Shown here piece after piece: positions 39,226-49,316 of a DNA stretch of 64,000 nucleotides. The first letter of the stretch is position 1. Each line of letters opens with the position of its first letter. The notes under the pieces were generated by a model, which saw nothing but the letters and a program-made list of their open reading frames with translations, did not search any database and had not been told where the DNA came from. Source of the stretch: an uncultured Flavobacteriales bacterium (GTDB lineage Bacteria; Bacteroidota; Bacteroidia; Flavobacteriales_D; CAJJDF01). The position numbers were made by a program, and so were the translations under genes. The stretch covers positions 189,021-253,020 of the forward strand of contig CAKZNB010000005.1 in assembly GCA_937129365.1 (NCBI GenBank), read 5' to 3'.

Positions 39226-41034
39226 ATGCCGAATAAATCATTTGAAAGTCGCAGAACAGTAATTCTGGTAATTGTACTTTCTATTGGTATTATATTCACA
39301 TTGAGATTGTTATTTGTTCAAGTTCTTAATTCTAAGTGGAGTGATGAATCCCTAAAAATTTCTGAAACCAAACGAATTGTTGAGCCCGAAAGAGGACTCA
39401 TATTCGACAGAAAAGGAAAGCTACTTGCAGCAAACAAAACTATTTACGAGTTAAAATTAACTCCCTCAAAAATTAATGATTTTGATACTACCGCCCTGTG
39501 TCAACTTATTAATATTGAAAAAGATTCTTTAATCCGAAAGATTAATAGACTGAAGCGATACTGGAGACTTAAACAAATTTTGGTTAAAACTGTTCCCGAG
39601 AAAAATATCGCGAAGCTTACTTCTTTGATGTTCAAATTTGATGGATTTGAATTAGTCGAGAAATCAATCAGAAATTATCCAGAAAGCACTGCTGGTCACT
39701 TATTAGGCTATGTTCGTGAAGTGGATGGAGATATTATTAAGAAAAAACCCTACTACCGAGGAGGAGATAGAATTGGAATATCTGGACTAGAAAAATACTA
39801 CGAAGATGAATTGCGAGGAAGGCGAGGAAACAACCAGTTTTTGAGGGATGCATATGGAAACTTGAAGCAGTTAACAGCCTCCGACACTGCAAAATCAGGA
39901 AATAATTTGTGGAGTTCAATAGATGCGGAACTTCAGAAATATGGGGAAAGATTGATGCAGAACAAACTAGGAAGTGTGATTGCAATTGAGCCAGCAACTG
40001 GTGAAATTCTTGCAATGGTATCTTCCCCTAATTTTGATCCAAATCTTTTGACAGGTGATACCATGAGTAGGAATTGGCGAAGATTATTTTTGAATGATTC
40101 CCTTAAACCTTTATTTAACAGAGGTTTTTCATCCCGAAACTCTCCCGGTTCGGTTTTCAAAATGGTGCAGGGACTTACAGCTTGGGAGCTTGGTGTAATT
40201 GATGAAGACACAAAAATATACTGTGACAAAAATTTAGTGGGATGTCATGGCCATTCAACTGTACAAGGATTAGCTGATGCAATTAAAGTATCTTGCAACC
40301 CTTATTTTTACGAAACTTTTAAGCGAATAAGTACTTCTCAAGAAGGTGAAAATAATTTTGAAAAATCTAGAAAAGGGATAAAACTGTGGAATGAATATGT
40401 TAAATCCTTTGGGCTTGGAGTCAATTTGGAATTAGATTTCCCAAATTATTCCATCGGAAATATTCCTTCGATAGCAACTTACGATAAAATATATCCAAAT
40501 AAAAAATGGAACTATAGAACTTGTAATTCTCTGGCAATTGGACAAGGAGAAATGTTGGTAACACTTTATCAAATTGCCAATTTATCCTGCATCATAGCCA
40601 ATAGAGGACATTACTATTACCCACATTTAATTAGAAAAGTTGAAGGCGGAGAAATAGACCCTAAATACAAAGAAAAACACTACACAAAAGTGAGCAAGGA
40701 TAAATTCAACTTGATTGTAGATGCCATGCAACAAGTGGTTGAGGGAAGCGGAGGAACAGCTTCTGGAGCTCGAATTGAAGGGGTAGAAATATGTGGAAAA
40801 ACTGGAACTGTAGAAAACTCAAGAGGAAAAGACCATTCCGTTTTTATTGCTTTTGCACCAAAGGATAATCCAAAAATCGCTATTGCTGTATATATCGAAA
40901 ATGCAGGGTATGGTGGAACTTGGGCTGCTCCCGTTGCCAGTTTGATGACAGAAAAATATTTGACTGATACCATTAAAAGTTCTTGGAAAGAAGAAAGGAT
41001 ATTAAATGCAAACTTAATTCCGAAAAAGAAATGA
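39226..41034 (+). CDS. mrdA: Penicillin-binding protein 2
   Basis: EPERGLIFDRKGKLLAAN, SPGSVFKMV (SxxK), ICGKTGTVENSRGKDHSVFIAFAP. Confidence 0.93.
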   Translation: MPNKSFESRRTVILVIVLSIGIIFTLRLLFVQVLNSKWSDESLKISETKRIVEPERGLIFDRKGKLLAANKTIYELKLTPSKINDFDTTALCQLINIEKDSLIRKINRLKRYWRLKQILVKTVPEKNIAKLTSLMFKFDGFELVEKSIRNYPESTAGHLLGYVREVDGDIIKKKPYYRGGDRIGISGLEKYYEDELRGRRGNNQFLRDAYGNLKQLTASDTAKSGNNLWSSIDAELQKYGERLMQNKLGSVIAIEPATGEILAMVSSPNFDPNLLTGDTMSRNWRRLFLNDSLKPLFNRGFSSRNSPGSVFKMVQGLTAWELGVIDEDTKIYCDKNLVGCHGHSTVQGLADAIKVSCNPYFYETFKRISTSQEGENNFEKSRKGIKLWNEYVKSFGLGVNLELDFPNYSIGNIPSIATYDKIYPNKKWNYRTCNSLAIGQGEMLVTLYQIANLSCIIANRGHYYYPHLIRKVEGGEIDPKYKEKHYTKVSKDKFNLIVDAMQQVVEGSGGTASGARIEGVEICGKTGTVENSRGKDHSVFIAFAPKDNPKIAIAVYIENAGYGGTWAAPVASLMTEKYLTDTIKSSWKEERILNANLIPKKK

Positions 41035-42350
41035 AGAATGTATTAAAAAATATTGATATTCAATTGCTTGGAATATATTTCATTCTTGTAATCCTTGGTA
41101 TTCTAAGTATTTACTCCACCACATTTGATGAGAATTATTCGTCTATTTTTTCTCTGAACAAATCATATGGAAAACAAATTATGTGGTTTGGAATAAGCAT
41201 GGGAATAGGAGTTTTTATTCTGTTACTTGATATTGAATTTATAAAAAAATACTCCGAAGTTTTTTATGGATTCACCACATTATTACTCATTCTTGTACTG
41301 CTAATAGGAACCGAAAGAAACGGAGCCAAAGCTTGGTTTGGATTTGGAAGTGTTGGGATACAACCTGCTGAGTTTGCTAAGATTTCGGTCAGCTTAATGG
41401 TAGCTAAATTTATTGCTAACACCAATACTTCATTACTGAGATTACAATCTAGGATTTGGCTTGGAGCTATTGTTTTTATTCCTATTTTCTTAATTCTACA
41501 ACAACCTGATTTAGGGACGGTACTCGTTTTCTTAGGATTCATTTTAGTGCTTTATCGCGAAGGAATAATTGGTAATGTGTTGTTATATGGACTTTTGATT
41601 CTGGTCGTTTCTGTACTTGCATTAATACTAAAAGACACTTATAACAATATATTTGGACTCGTAATACATGCACATTACATTTTAGGATTTACGCTTATTC
41701 TTATTGCAATTCTTGTAACTATGGGTGTAAATGTTACTACTTACAAACGCTACAGAAAAGCCAAGTACATCCGAATAGTCTTAATTACACTTGTAGCTAT
41801 TTTAATGGTTCCAACCATGAAATATGTATTTGAAAAAATACCAGAAAACCATTACCAAAGAGTAAGAATTGAAATAATATTAGGACTAAAAGAGGATGCC
41901 AGAGGAGTTGGTTATAATTCCCACCAAGCACTCTCAGCAGTAGGTTCTGGAAAGTTTTTGGGAAAAGGATTCAAAAATGCAACTTTGGCAAACGACACCT
42001 ATAGCCAAGTGCCCGAACAAAGTACCGATTTCATATTCTGTACAGTTGCTGAAGAATGGGGTTTTTTAGGAGGATTTATCCTGTTTTCTTTATACATGTT
42101 ACTGATTATTAAAATAATAGCTATTGCCGAAAGACAGCGTTCTACTTTTGGAAGAGTATTTTGCTATTCCATCTCAAGTATTTTCTTTATTCATTTTGCT
42201 ATAAATATAGGGATGGTCTTGGGGCTTGCACCCATTATCGGAATCCCTTTGCCTTTCTTTAGCTACGGTGGTTCTTCACTATTATCTTTTAGCATTATGA
42301 TGTTTCTGGTACTGAAACTTGATTCCGATAGGCTAACTACTTTTAGGTAA
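41031..42350 (+). CDS. rodA: Rod shape-determining protein RodA (start moved to MKNVLKNIDIQ)
   Basis: SEDS family: LGFGSVGIQPAEFAKISVSLMVAKF-type motif, ILQQPDLGTVLVFLGF, VPEQSTDFIFCTVAEEWGFLGG, GIPLPFFSYGGSSLLSF; ATGA overlap with mrdA. Confidence 0.92.
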   Translation: MKNVLKNIDIQLLGIYFILVILGILSIYSTTFDENYSSIFSLNKSYGKQIMWFGISMGIGVFILLLDIEFIKKYSEVFYGFTTLLLILVLLIGTERNGAKAWFGFGSVGIQPAEFAKISVSLMVAKFIANTNTSLLRLQSRIWLGAIVFIPIFLILQQPDLGTVLVFLGFILVLYREGIIGNVLLYGLLILVVSVLALILKDTYNNIFGLVIHAHYILGFTLILIAILVTMGVNVTTYKRYRKAKYIRIVLITLVAILMVPTMKYVFEKIPENHYQRVRIEIILGLKEDARGVGYNSHQALSAVGSGKFLGKGFKNATLANDTYSQVPEQSTDFIFCTVAEEWGFLGGFILFSLYMLLIIKIIAIAERQRSTFGRVFCYSISSIFFIHFAINIGMVLGLAPIIGIPLPFFSYGGSSLLSFSIMMFLVLKLDSDRLTTFR

Positions 42351-42462
42351 TTTTTACTTTATGAAAAAAAACTATACCTACACGAAAAAAACATAGAGTT
42401 CCATTTTTTTCGAGCAACATAAGATACTTCATTTCGTAAAAAATATTAGAAAAACTAATACT

Positions 42463-43578
42463 ATGAAAAAGCTAATCTTCTTATTTCTAATAATTAATCT
42501 TACTTCATTCTCTCAATCAATTTCAATAGGCGTATTCACAAAAGGCTACCCTATTTTAAATAAAGTCAAAACTGCTTACGAGAATAAATATGGTATCGGA
42601 AATGTAACCCTTGTAGATTATGCTAATAATTACGGGACTTCCTTGGCAACTCTCATGCAACATGATGTAATAATATTAAATGTGTTTTTTGATAAAACTG
42701 TACCAAAATCACTTGCAGACGATTTTGTAACCCTCTACAAAAACAATAAACATATAGTTCTCACAACAGAAGGTTCGGAATTAATATCTGGTGAAAAAAT
42801 TTCAGCATACGTTTGGAATAAAATTACCGGTCAATCAATAACTGAAACAAAAGGCGGAGATTACGGAACACCAAGCCCTCCTAGGTTTCACCCATCCAAT
42901 GGTCCTGGTGGACTATCTGAGAATAACGAATTAACTGGAAGTTCAACTTCATATGCCAGTTTTGGAAATTTAAATTATCTAAATGTATTACATCAAAGAA
43001 CAAAAAGTGAACCCGAATGCAGTAATATTGAAGCATTAGATGCTTTGTATCCTCATAAACCATCAGTAGGGAAAGGAACTATTTATATCAATGGAGAAAT
43101 ATATTATCCTTTTTATAGAATGAATCAAGAAGTATTGGATTTAGCTAAAAATATTGTTTTACTACATCATGCCATATTAACTAATGATAATAGTAAACTA
43201 ACAAAAATTAATGCATGGTCTACAGATCCAAATCTTCAAAAAAACTTCATTATTAAAAAAGAAGATATTTCTTTAGAAGTTCCTAATGTATTCTCTCCAA
43301 ATAATGATAATATAAATGATATTTTTAAATTAAATTTTCCAAAATTTACACCAAAAACAATAGATTTTAAAGTATTTAATAGGTGGGGCAGTATAGTTTA
43401 TAGCTCACAAGATGTAAATTTTAAATGGAATGGTACTGCTAGCTCAACAGGAGGTTCTACCTTATCAGAAGGTGTATATTTCTATACATTGAAAGCTGTC
43501 TTTGAAAGTGAATGTAAGGTGATACAGCCAGATGATACTGAACTAACTTACAAAGGTAGTATCAGCTTATTTAGGTAA
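42463..43578 (+). CDS. Secreted protein with T9SS type B (gliding motility-associated) C-terminal domain
   Basis: VPNVFSPNNDNINDIFKLNF...IDFKVFNRWGSIVYSSQDVNFKWNGTASSTGGSTLSEGVYFYTLKAVF. Confidence 0.88.
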   Translation: MKKLIFLFLIINLTSFSQSISIGVFTKGYPILNKVKTAYENKYGIGNVTLVDYANNYGTSLATLMQHDVIILNVFFDKTVPKSLADDFVTLYKNNKHIVLTTEGSELISGEKISAYVWNKITGQSITETKGGDYGTPSPPRFHPSNGPGGLSENNELTGSSTSYASFGNLNYLNVLHQRTKSEPECSNIEALDALYPHKPSVGKGTIYINGEIYYPFYRMNQEVLDLAKNIVLLHHAILTNDNSKLTKINAWSTDPNLQKNFIIKKEDISLEVPNVFSPNNDNINDIFKLNFPKFTPKTIDFKVFNRWGSIVYSSQDVNFKWNGTASSTGGSTLSEGVYFYTLKAVFESECKVIQPDDTELTYKGSISLFR

Positions 43579-43653
43579 TTAATTGTATTTTGGTTATTTT
43601 AGAAAAATAAACAACCTATAATCATCTAATTCGTTAATTACAAAACAATCAAT

Positions 43654-44151
43654 ATGAAAACCGTTAAATTAATTTTACTATCCCTTATTTTATCAACTGG
43701 AGTAATTGCTCAGTCATTTACTGTACCAAAAAATTATAAATTCAAAACTGAAGCAGATTACGAAAAGTATGAAGCAGATGCAATTGCCTGTGCAGATTGG
43801 ATTATGAAAACTCCATTAAACGAGCAAAAAACAAAAAGAGCTAAGGCTTATAAATTCTTAATTGAATATGTTTCTGGTAGCCCAAAAATATCTGCTACAT
43901 TAAACTCTGAAGCAAGTCCATATATTAACAACACCGATTTATTAGCTGTTTTCCTAGCTTCTTGGACAAAAAGCTGTTTAACTCAGAATTATGTAAACAA
44001 CATTGAGGAGTTTACATTAAGAGCTACTGATGATGTACTTAAATTTTATAAAAAAAATAAAAAATCTGTAGGAAAAGCAAAAGGAATTAAGAAATTTTTG
44101 AAAATGCAAAAGAAAGGAACCTTGCATGCTTATGTTAAAAGTAAGTTATAA
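43654..44151 (+). CDS. Exported hypothetical protein
   Basis: Signal peptide MKTVKLILLSLILSTGVIAQ; 165 aa. Confidence 0.65.
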   Translation: MKTVKLILLSLILSTGVIAQSFTVPKNYKFKTEADYEKYEADAIACADWIMKTPLNEQKTKRAKAYKFLIEYVSGSPKISATLNSEASPYINNTDLLAVFLASWTKSCLTQNYVNNIEEFTLRATDDVLKFYKKNKKSVGKAKGIKKFLKMQKKGTLHAYVKSKL

Positions 44152-44175
44152 ATAGATATTTACCCTCAAACTTTG

Positions 44176-44208
44176 AAAAGTGGCACAATTTTGTTGCCAC
44201 TTTTTTTG
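44176..44208 (+). terminator. Rho-independent terminator
   Basis: aaaagtggca caattttgt tgccactttt followed by a T run. Confidence 0.75.
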
Positions 44209-44282
44209 TTAATTAAAATGGGGATAAAAAAGAATAGAATTTGTGTATATTCTTCCAAGCTATTTTATTTTTGAAGAATACT

Positions 44283-47246
44283 ATGAAATCATTATTTTAC
44301 ATATCAGTTGCGGCTATTTCAAGTTTCTTGATTGGTTCAACTACTAGCGAAGACAATTTAGAGCCAACTGCAAAAGTTGAAAAAATAAAACCTGCATTTT
44401 TATCACAATCTCATGCTTGGGCAGACTCTGTATTTGATACACTAACTGAAGATCAGCGAATCGCTCAGCTATTTATGGTTGCAGCATACTCTAATAAAGA
44501 TTCGAAGCACGAAAAACACATTGAGAGCTTAATTACTAAATACAATTTAGGTGGATTAATTTTTATGCAAGGTGATCCTTACAGAGAAGTTTCACTAACA
44601 AATCGTTACCAAGCAAAAGCTAAAACTCCTTTAATGATTGCCATTGATGGAGAATGGGGTTTGCCAATGCGATTGAAAAATACTTTTAAATTCCCCAAAC
44701 AAATGACTTTGGGAGCTATTCAGCATGATTCGTTGATTTATGATATGGGAAAAGAAATGGCACTTCATTGCAGAAGAATAGGAATTCATGTGAATTTTGC
44801 TCCAGTAATTGATGTAAATAACAACCGTAAAAATCCAGTTATAAATTACCGCTCTTTTGGTGAACAACGCGAAAATGTAACCAAAAAAGGGATTACCTAC
44901 ATGAAAGGAATGCAAGACTATGGAGTACTTGCTTGTGCAAAACATTTTCCTGGACATGGAGATACTGATAAAGATTCTCACAAGGCATTACCCGTAATTA
45001 CTCACAAAATGGAAAGATTGGATTCTGTAGAATTATATCCTTTCAAAAAATTAATAAAAGAAGGAATTGGAAGTATGATGGTAGCTCATTTATTTATCCC
45101 AGCATTGGATAGCACCAAAAATACTGCCACTACTCTATCCAAAAAAGTAGTAACTGATTTACTACAAACAAAAATGGGGTTTGAAGGATTAATATTCACA
45201 GATGCATTGAATATGAAAGGTGTAAGTTCTTTTTACAAACCTGGTGTTGTGGATGTAAAAGCTCTTATTGCTGGTAATGATGTGTTATTATTTTCTGAAG
45301 ATGTACCTACTGCAATTGCTGAGATTAAAAAAGCAATTAAAAATGGAGAAATTACCAAAGAAAGAGTTTGGAAAAGTGTGAAGAAAATTCTGTATGCAAA
45401 AGAATGGATGAATATTAAGCAAGGAAAAATTTCCACTAAAAATCTTTCTAAAGAACTAAATCCTGCTTCTTCTGATTTAACAAATAGATTGTTGTTTGAA
45501 AATGCCTTGACTTTAGTTAAAAATGAAAAAAAATTAATTCCATTAATGAGACTTGACACTACAAAAATAGCCTCGGTTGTTATTGGTGATAAAAAAAATA
45601 ATGAGTTCCAAAAAGGATTAAGTAGGTATGCTAAAGTAGCTCATTTTGCAATTTCTAAGAAAGCTTCTCAAGAGTCAATTAACTCTCTATTGAAGAAGTT
45701 GAAAAAGTTTGATAAAATACTTGTAAGTGTTCATAAAACTAAAATGAACGGTACTTACGGAGTATATAAAAATGATGTGAAAATTATTCAAGCAATTGCC
45801 AAAAAGCACCAAATAATATTAAATTACCCTACCAATGCATATGCACTTGCAAAGCTTGATAGCGCTGAAAATATTGAAGCAATTATAGTTTCTTACGAAG
45901 AAAATAAATACACCAATGATTTGGTTGGTCAACTGATTTTTGGAGGAATTGGGTCAAAAGGAAAATTACCAGTAACTGGTTCTCCTTACTTCAAAGTAGG
46001 AACTGGAATTGAAACACAACCAATCAGATTAAAATATTCTATTCCTGAAGAAGTTGGTATTGCATCAAAAAAACTTAGCGGAATTGGCTGGATAGCTCGA
46101 GAAGCAATAAAAGATAGAGCATTTCCTGGATGCCAAGTGTTAGTAGCCAAAAATGGTAAAATAATTTACAATGAAAATTTTGGACATTATACTTATGCCA
46201 AAAGAAGAACTGTAAAAGACAATACGCTTTATGATTTAGCATCTATTACCAAAGTAGCTGCTACCACTGCTATCATAATGAAAATGGTAGACGAAGGGAA
46301 AATTAATTTGAATAAAACTCTAGGAGATTACTTACCAGAATATGTAAAAGGAACACAATATCAAAATGTTATACTTAAAGAAATGCTGACACACCAAGCC
46401 CGTTTTAGACCTTGGATTCCTTTCTACACTGCAACTTTGGATGAAAATAGAAACTTAAACAAACGATTTTATTCTACAAAAAAGAACTCATTTTATACAA
46501 CAGAGGTAGCAAAAAATATTTTCATATTTAAAAACTATAACAAAGCAATAATAAAGCGAATTGTAGCGACAGATCTATTAAAAAAGAAGAAATACAAATA
46601 CAGTGATATTGGGTATTATTTTTTGAAAGAAATAATAGAAAAGAAAACCGGAAAAAACTTAGATTTTGTAGCTGACAGTATGTATTACAAGCCTATGGGA
46701 TTGCGAAATACTCTTTACAATCCGCTAAATAAATTTAAGCTAACTCAAATTACTCCAACTGAAATGGATACAGTTTTCCGAAATCAATTAGTACATGGGT
46801 ATGTTCATGATCAAGGTGCTGCTATGATGGGCGGAATTGGTGGTCATGCTGGATTATTCTCTAATGCTACAGAACTAGCTACCATTATGCAATTATTCCT
46901 TAATGAAGGAACTTATGGAGGTCAAAGGTATATTGGAGATAGTACGATTCAATATTTTACTTCCGCTCCATTCAAAAATAATACGACAAAAAATAGAAGA
47001 GGAATAGGATTTGATAAACCTACCCTTGATTTAAATGGTGGACCAACTTGTGATGCCGTTTCCTTGAAAAGCTACGGACATTCAGGTTTTACAGGAACAA
47101 GAGCCTGGGTAGATCCAGAGCATGACTTGGTCTATATCTTCTTATCAAACAGAGTGTACCCAGATGCAAACAACTGGAAATTAGTAAGGAATGATATTAG
47201 AACTAGGATTGAAAAAGTAATTTACAACTCTTTTCTGCAAAAGTAA
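44283..47246 (+). CDS. Glycoside hydrolase family 3 (NagZ-like) fused to a C-terminal serine beta-lactamase-like domain (start moved to MKSLFYISVAA)
   Basis: ACAKHFPGHGDTDKDSHKALPVI (NagZ-type GH3 signature), GLIFTDALNM; C-terminal ITKVAATTAIIMKMVDEGKINLNKTLGDYLPEY (SITK) and YSDIGYYFLKEIIEKKTG. Confidence 0.9.
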   Translation: MKSLFYISVAAISSFLIGSTTSEDNLEPTAKVEKIKPAFLSQSHAWADSVFDTLTEDQRIAQLFMVAAYSNKDSKHEKHIESLITKYNLGGLIFMQGDPYREVSLTNRYQAKAKTPLMIAIDGEWGLPMRLKNTFKFPKQMTLGAIQHDSLIYDMGKEMALHCRRIGIHVNFAPVIDVNNNRKNPVINYRSFGEQRENVTKKGITYMKGMQDYGVLACAKHFPGHGDTDKDSHKALPVITHKMERLDSVELYPFKKLIKEGIGSMMVAHLFIPALDSTKNTATTLSKKVVTDLLQTKMGFEGLIFTDALNMKGVSSFYKPGVVDVKALIAGNDVLLFSEDVPTAIAEIKKAIKNGEITKERVWKSVKKILYAKEWMNIKQGKISTKNLSKELNPASSDLTNRLLFENALTLVKNEKKLIPLMRLDTTKIASVVIGDKKNNEFQKGLSRYAKVAHFAISKKASQESINSLLKKLKKFDKILVSVHKTKMNGTYGVYKNDVKIIQAIAKKHQIILNYPTNAYALAKLDSAENIEAIIVSYEENKYTNDLVGQLIFGGIGSKGKLPVTGSPYFKVGTGIETQPIRLKYSIPEEVGIASKKLSGIGWIAREAIKDRAFPGCQVLVAKNGKIIYNENFGHYTYAKRRTVKDNTLYDLASITKVAATTAIIMKMVDEGKINLNKTLGDYLPEYVKGTQYQNVILKEMLTHQARFRPWIPFYTATLDENRNLNKRFYSTKKNSFYTTEVAKNIFIFKNYNKAIIKRIVATDLLKKKKYKYSDIGYYFLKEIIEKKTGKNLDFVADSMYYKPMGLRNTLYNPLNKFKLTQITPTEMDTVFRNQLVHGYVHDQGAAMMGGIGGHAGLFSNATELATIMQLFLNEGTYGGQRYIGDSTIQYFTSAPFKNNTTKNRRGIGFDKPTLDLNGGPTCDAVSLKSYGHSGFTGTRAWVDPEHDLVYIFLSNRVYPDANNWKLVRNDIRTRIEKVIYNSFLQK

Positions 47247-47322
47247 TTTTACTATTTTAATGTAAATAAATTCACTATTTTTGTGCATCTAAATCACTGT
47301 TTAGAAACTAAAAGCATAGTAA

Positions 47323-47901
47323 ATGAAGATTAAAAACATTCTGCAAAACTCGATTTCGGTAAAACAAAAAGTACTCGAAAATGAAAGCATTATCAATACA
47401 ATTCAAGAAGTTACAAATGAAATTGTGACTTGTTTTGAAAACGATGGACAACTTCTTTTTTGTGGAAATGGAGGAAGCGCAGCAGATGCACAACACTTAG
47501 CTGCAGAGTTTTCTGGAAGATTTTATTTTGATAGAGATCCTCTTAACTCTGAAGCATTGCATGTAAATACTTCTTATTTAACTGCAGTTGGAAACGACTA
47601 TTCTTACCAAGAGATTTATGCCAGAATTGTAAAAGCAAAAGGAAGAAAAGGAGATGTGTTGGTTGGCATTTCTACTTCTGGTAACTCAGGAAATGTAGTA
47701 AAAGCTCTTGAACAAGCTAAAAAACAAGGAATGATAACTGTTGGAATGACAGGAGAAACAGGTGGAAAAATGAAAGAATTATGTGATCTCATCATTCCAA
47801 TTCCTTCAACTGATACCCCAAGAATTCAAGAATGTCACATTACGGTTGGTCACATTATTTGTGAACTAGTTGAAGAAGCTCTTTTCACTAAAGGGAGATG
47901 A
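47323..47901 (+). CDS. gmhA: Sedoheptulose-7-phosphate isomerase (SIS domain)
   Basis: LLFCGNGGSAADAQHLAAEFSGRF, VGISTSGNSGNVVKALEQAK, IPSTDTPRIQECHITVGHIICELVE. Confidence 0.92.
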   Translation: MKIKNILQNSISVKQKVLENESIINTIQEVTNEIVTCFENDGQLLFCGNGGSAADAQHLAAEFSGRFYFDRDPLNSEALHVNTSYLTAVGNDYSYQEIYARIVKAKGRKGDVLVGISTSGNSGNVVKALEQAKKQGMITVGMTGETGGKMKELCDLIIPIPSTDTPRIQECHITVGHIICELVEEALFTKGR

Positions 47902-49124
47902 TTGAAGAAGCTATCATATTAGCTGGTGGACTTGGAACTAGGCTGAGAAGTAAAGTTGCAGAACTACCTAAATCTATGGCTCCAATCAATGGAATTCCAT
48001 TTTTACAATACCAACTAAATTACTTAGCACAATTTGATATTAAAACAGTTTATTTAGCTGTAGGCTATTTATCTGAAGTGATTACTGAATTTTTTGGTAA
48101 CAATTACAAAGGAATGGACATAGTTTATTCTTTTGAAAAAGAACCACTTGGAACTGGCGGAGCAATTTCGCAAGCACTTGCAGAAACTAAAACTGATGAA
48201 ATTTTAATTCTAAATGGAGACACCATGTTTCAGGTTGAATTAAATGAATTTTATAAAAGTCACATTGAAAATAAGGCAGATTTTTCAATGGCACTTAAGC
48301 CTCTCGAAAATTTTGAGCGTTATGGAGTGGTTCAATTAAACAATGACAATCAGGTTATTGGGTTTGAAGAAAAGCAATTTCAAGAAGCTGGAATAATTAA
48401 CGGAGGAGTTTATATTTTAAATAAAAAAGCACTTACCTCCTATTCATTTCCAAAAAAATATTCTTTTGAAAAAGAGTTTTTAGAATCAAAGTTTAATAAA
48501 CTTAAATTTAATGGATTTATTAGTAATGGTTATTTCCTTGACATAGGAATTCCTGATGATTACGACCAAGCTCAAGAAGATTTTAAACGCTATTCTAATT
48601 GGAATTTAGATAAAACTTGGACGCTTTTTCTTGATAGAGATGGAGTTATAAATACCCATATAAAAGGAGGTTATGTAACTGGTCTTGATAATTTTGAATT
48701 TATCGAAGGGGTTTTGTCAAGTATTCCAAAACTAAATAAAGTATTCGGTAAAATCGTAGTTGTTACTAACCAGCAGTGTATTGGAAAAGGAATTATTACA
48801 GAAGAAGAATTAAATACTATTCATTCTCACATGAAAATTGAGATTAAAAAAAATGGCGGTCAACTTGATGCAGTTTACTTTGCACCTCAGTTAGTTTCAG
48901 AAAACAGTGAAATGCGAAAACCCAACACTGGCATGGCCGATAAGGCAAAATATCAATTTCCTGAAATTGAATTCAGTAAATCTATCATGGTAGGTGATTC
49001 CTTGAGTGACATGGAATTTGGTAGAAGAAAAGGAATGAAATTAGTCTATATAAACCCTGGATTAAATGGAGATACAGACAGAACTTTTCCAACCTTAGAA
49101 GATTTCTCAAAAAGTATTTCGTAA
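47898..49124 (+). CDS. Bifunctional nucleotidyltransferase (HddC-like) / HAD-IIIA phosphatase (GmhB-like)
   Basis: N-terminal EAIILAGGLGTRLRSKVAELPKSMAPINGIPFL; C-terminal TLFLDRDGVINTHIKGGYV ... VVTNQQCIGKGIITEEEL ... MVGDSLSDMEFGRRKGMK. Confidence 0.9.
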   Translation: MIEEAIILAGGLGTRLRSKVAELPKSMAPINGIPFLQYQLNYLAQFDIKTVYLAVGYLSEVITEFFGNNYKGMDIVYSFEKEPLGTGGAISQALAETKTDEILILNGDTMFQVELNEFYKSHIENKADFSMALKPLENFERYGVVQLNNDNQVIGFEEKQFQEAGIINGGVYILNKKALTSYSFPKKYSFEKEFLESKFNKLKFNGFISNGYFLDIGIPDDYDQAQEDFKRYSNWNLDKTWTLFLDRDGVINTHIKGGYVTGLDNFEFIEGVLSSIPKLNKVFGKIVVVTNQQCIGKGIITEEELNTIHSHMKIEIKKNGGQLDAVYFAPQLVSENSEMRKPNTGMADKAKYQFPEIEFSKSIMVGDSLSDMEFGRRKGMKLVYINPGLNGDTDRTFPTLEDFSKSIS

Positions 49125-49127
49125 AAC

Positions 49128-49158
49128 TTTGGTAAATTAAATCCAACTATTATCTTTG
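49128..49158 (+). promoter_or_regulatory. Promoter candidate for tRNA-Arg: TTTG-N19-TATCTTTG
   Basis: -33 TTTG at 49128-49131 and -7 TATCTTTG at 49151-49158, matching the Bacteroidetes TTTG/TAnnTTTG pattern. Confidence 0.6.
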
Positions 49159-49198
49159 CACCACTCTAAAACAATATTATTTGTTTTAAAGTTGCTAC

Positions 49199-49272
49199 GG
49201 GCTCGTAGCTCAGCTGGATAGAGCACCTCCCTTCTAAGGAGGCGGTCAAAGGTTCGAATCCTTTCGGGCTCA
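49199..49272 (+). tRNA. tRNA-Arg (anticodon TCT)
   Basis: Cloverleaf folds by eye: acceptor gggctcg/cgggctc, D arm gctc...gagc, anticodon arm cctcc-cttctaa-ggagg, T arm aaagg-ttcgaat-ccttt; CCA not encoded. Confidence 0.95.
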
Positions 49273-49277
49273 CTAAC

Positions 49278-49316
49278 AAAAAAACCTTTTCGAAATATCG
49301 AAAAGGTTTTTTTGTT
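49278..49316 (+). terminator. Strong hairpin terminator after tRNA-Arg, likely bidirectional
   Basis: aaaaaaaccttttcga-aata-tcgaaaaggttttttt perfect stem, lying between the tRNA and the convergent hydrolase gene. Confidence 0.85.

Noticed and set aside
40983-41030. Extended rodA start at 40983
   Set aside because: Would overlap mrdA by ~50 nt and add a hydrophilic KR-rich tail; the ATGA overlap at 41031 is the more typical start.
42383-42412. AT-rich inverted repeat cgaaaaaaa...tttttttcg after rodA
   Set aside because: Stem is almost entirely A/T and could arise by chance; not called as a terminator.
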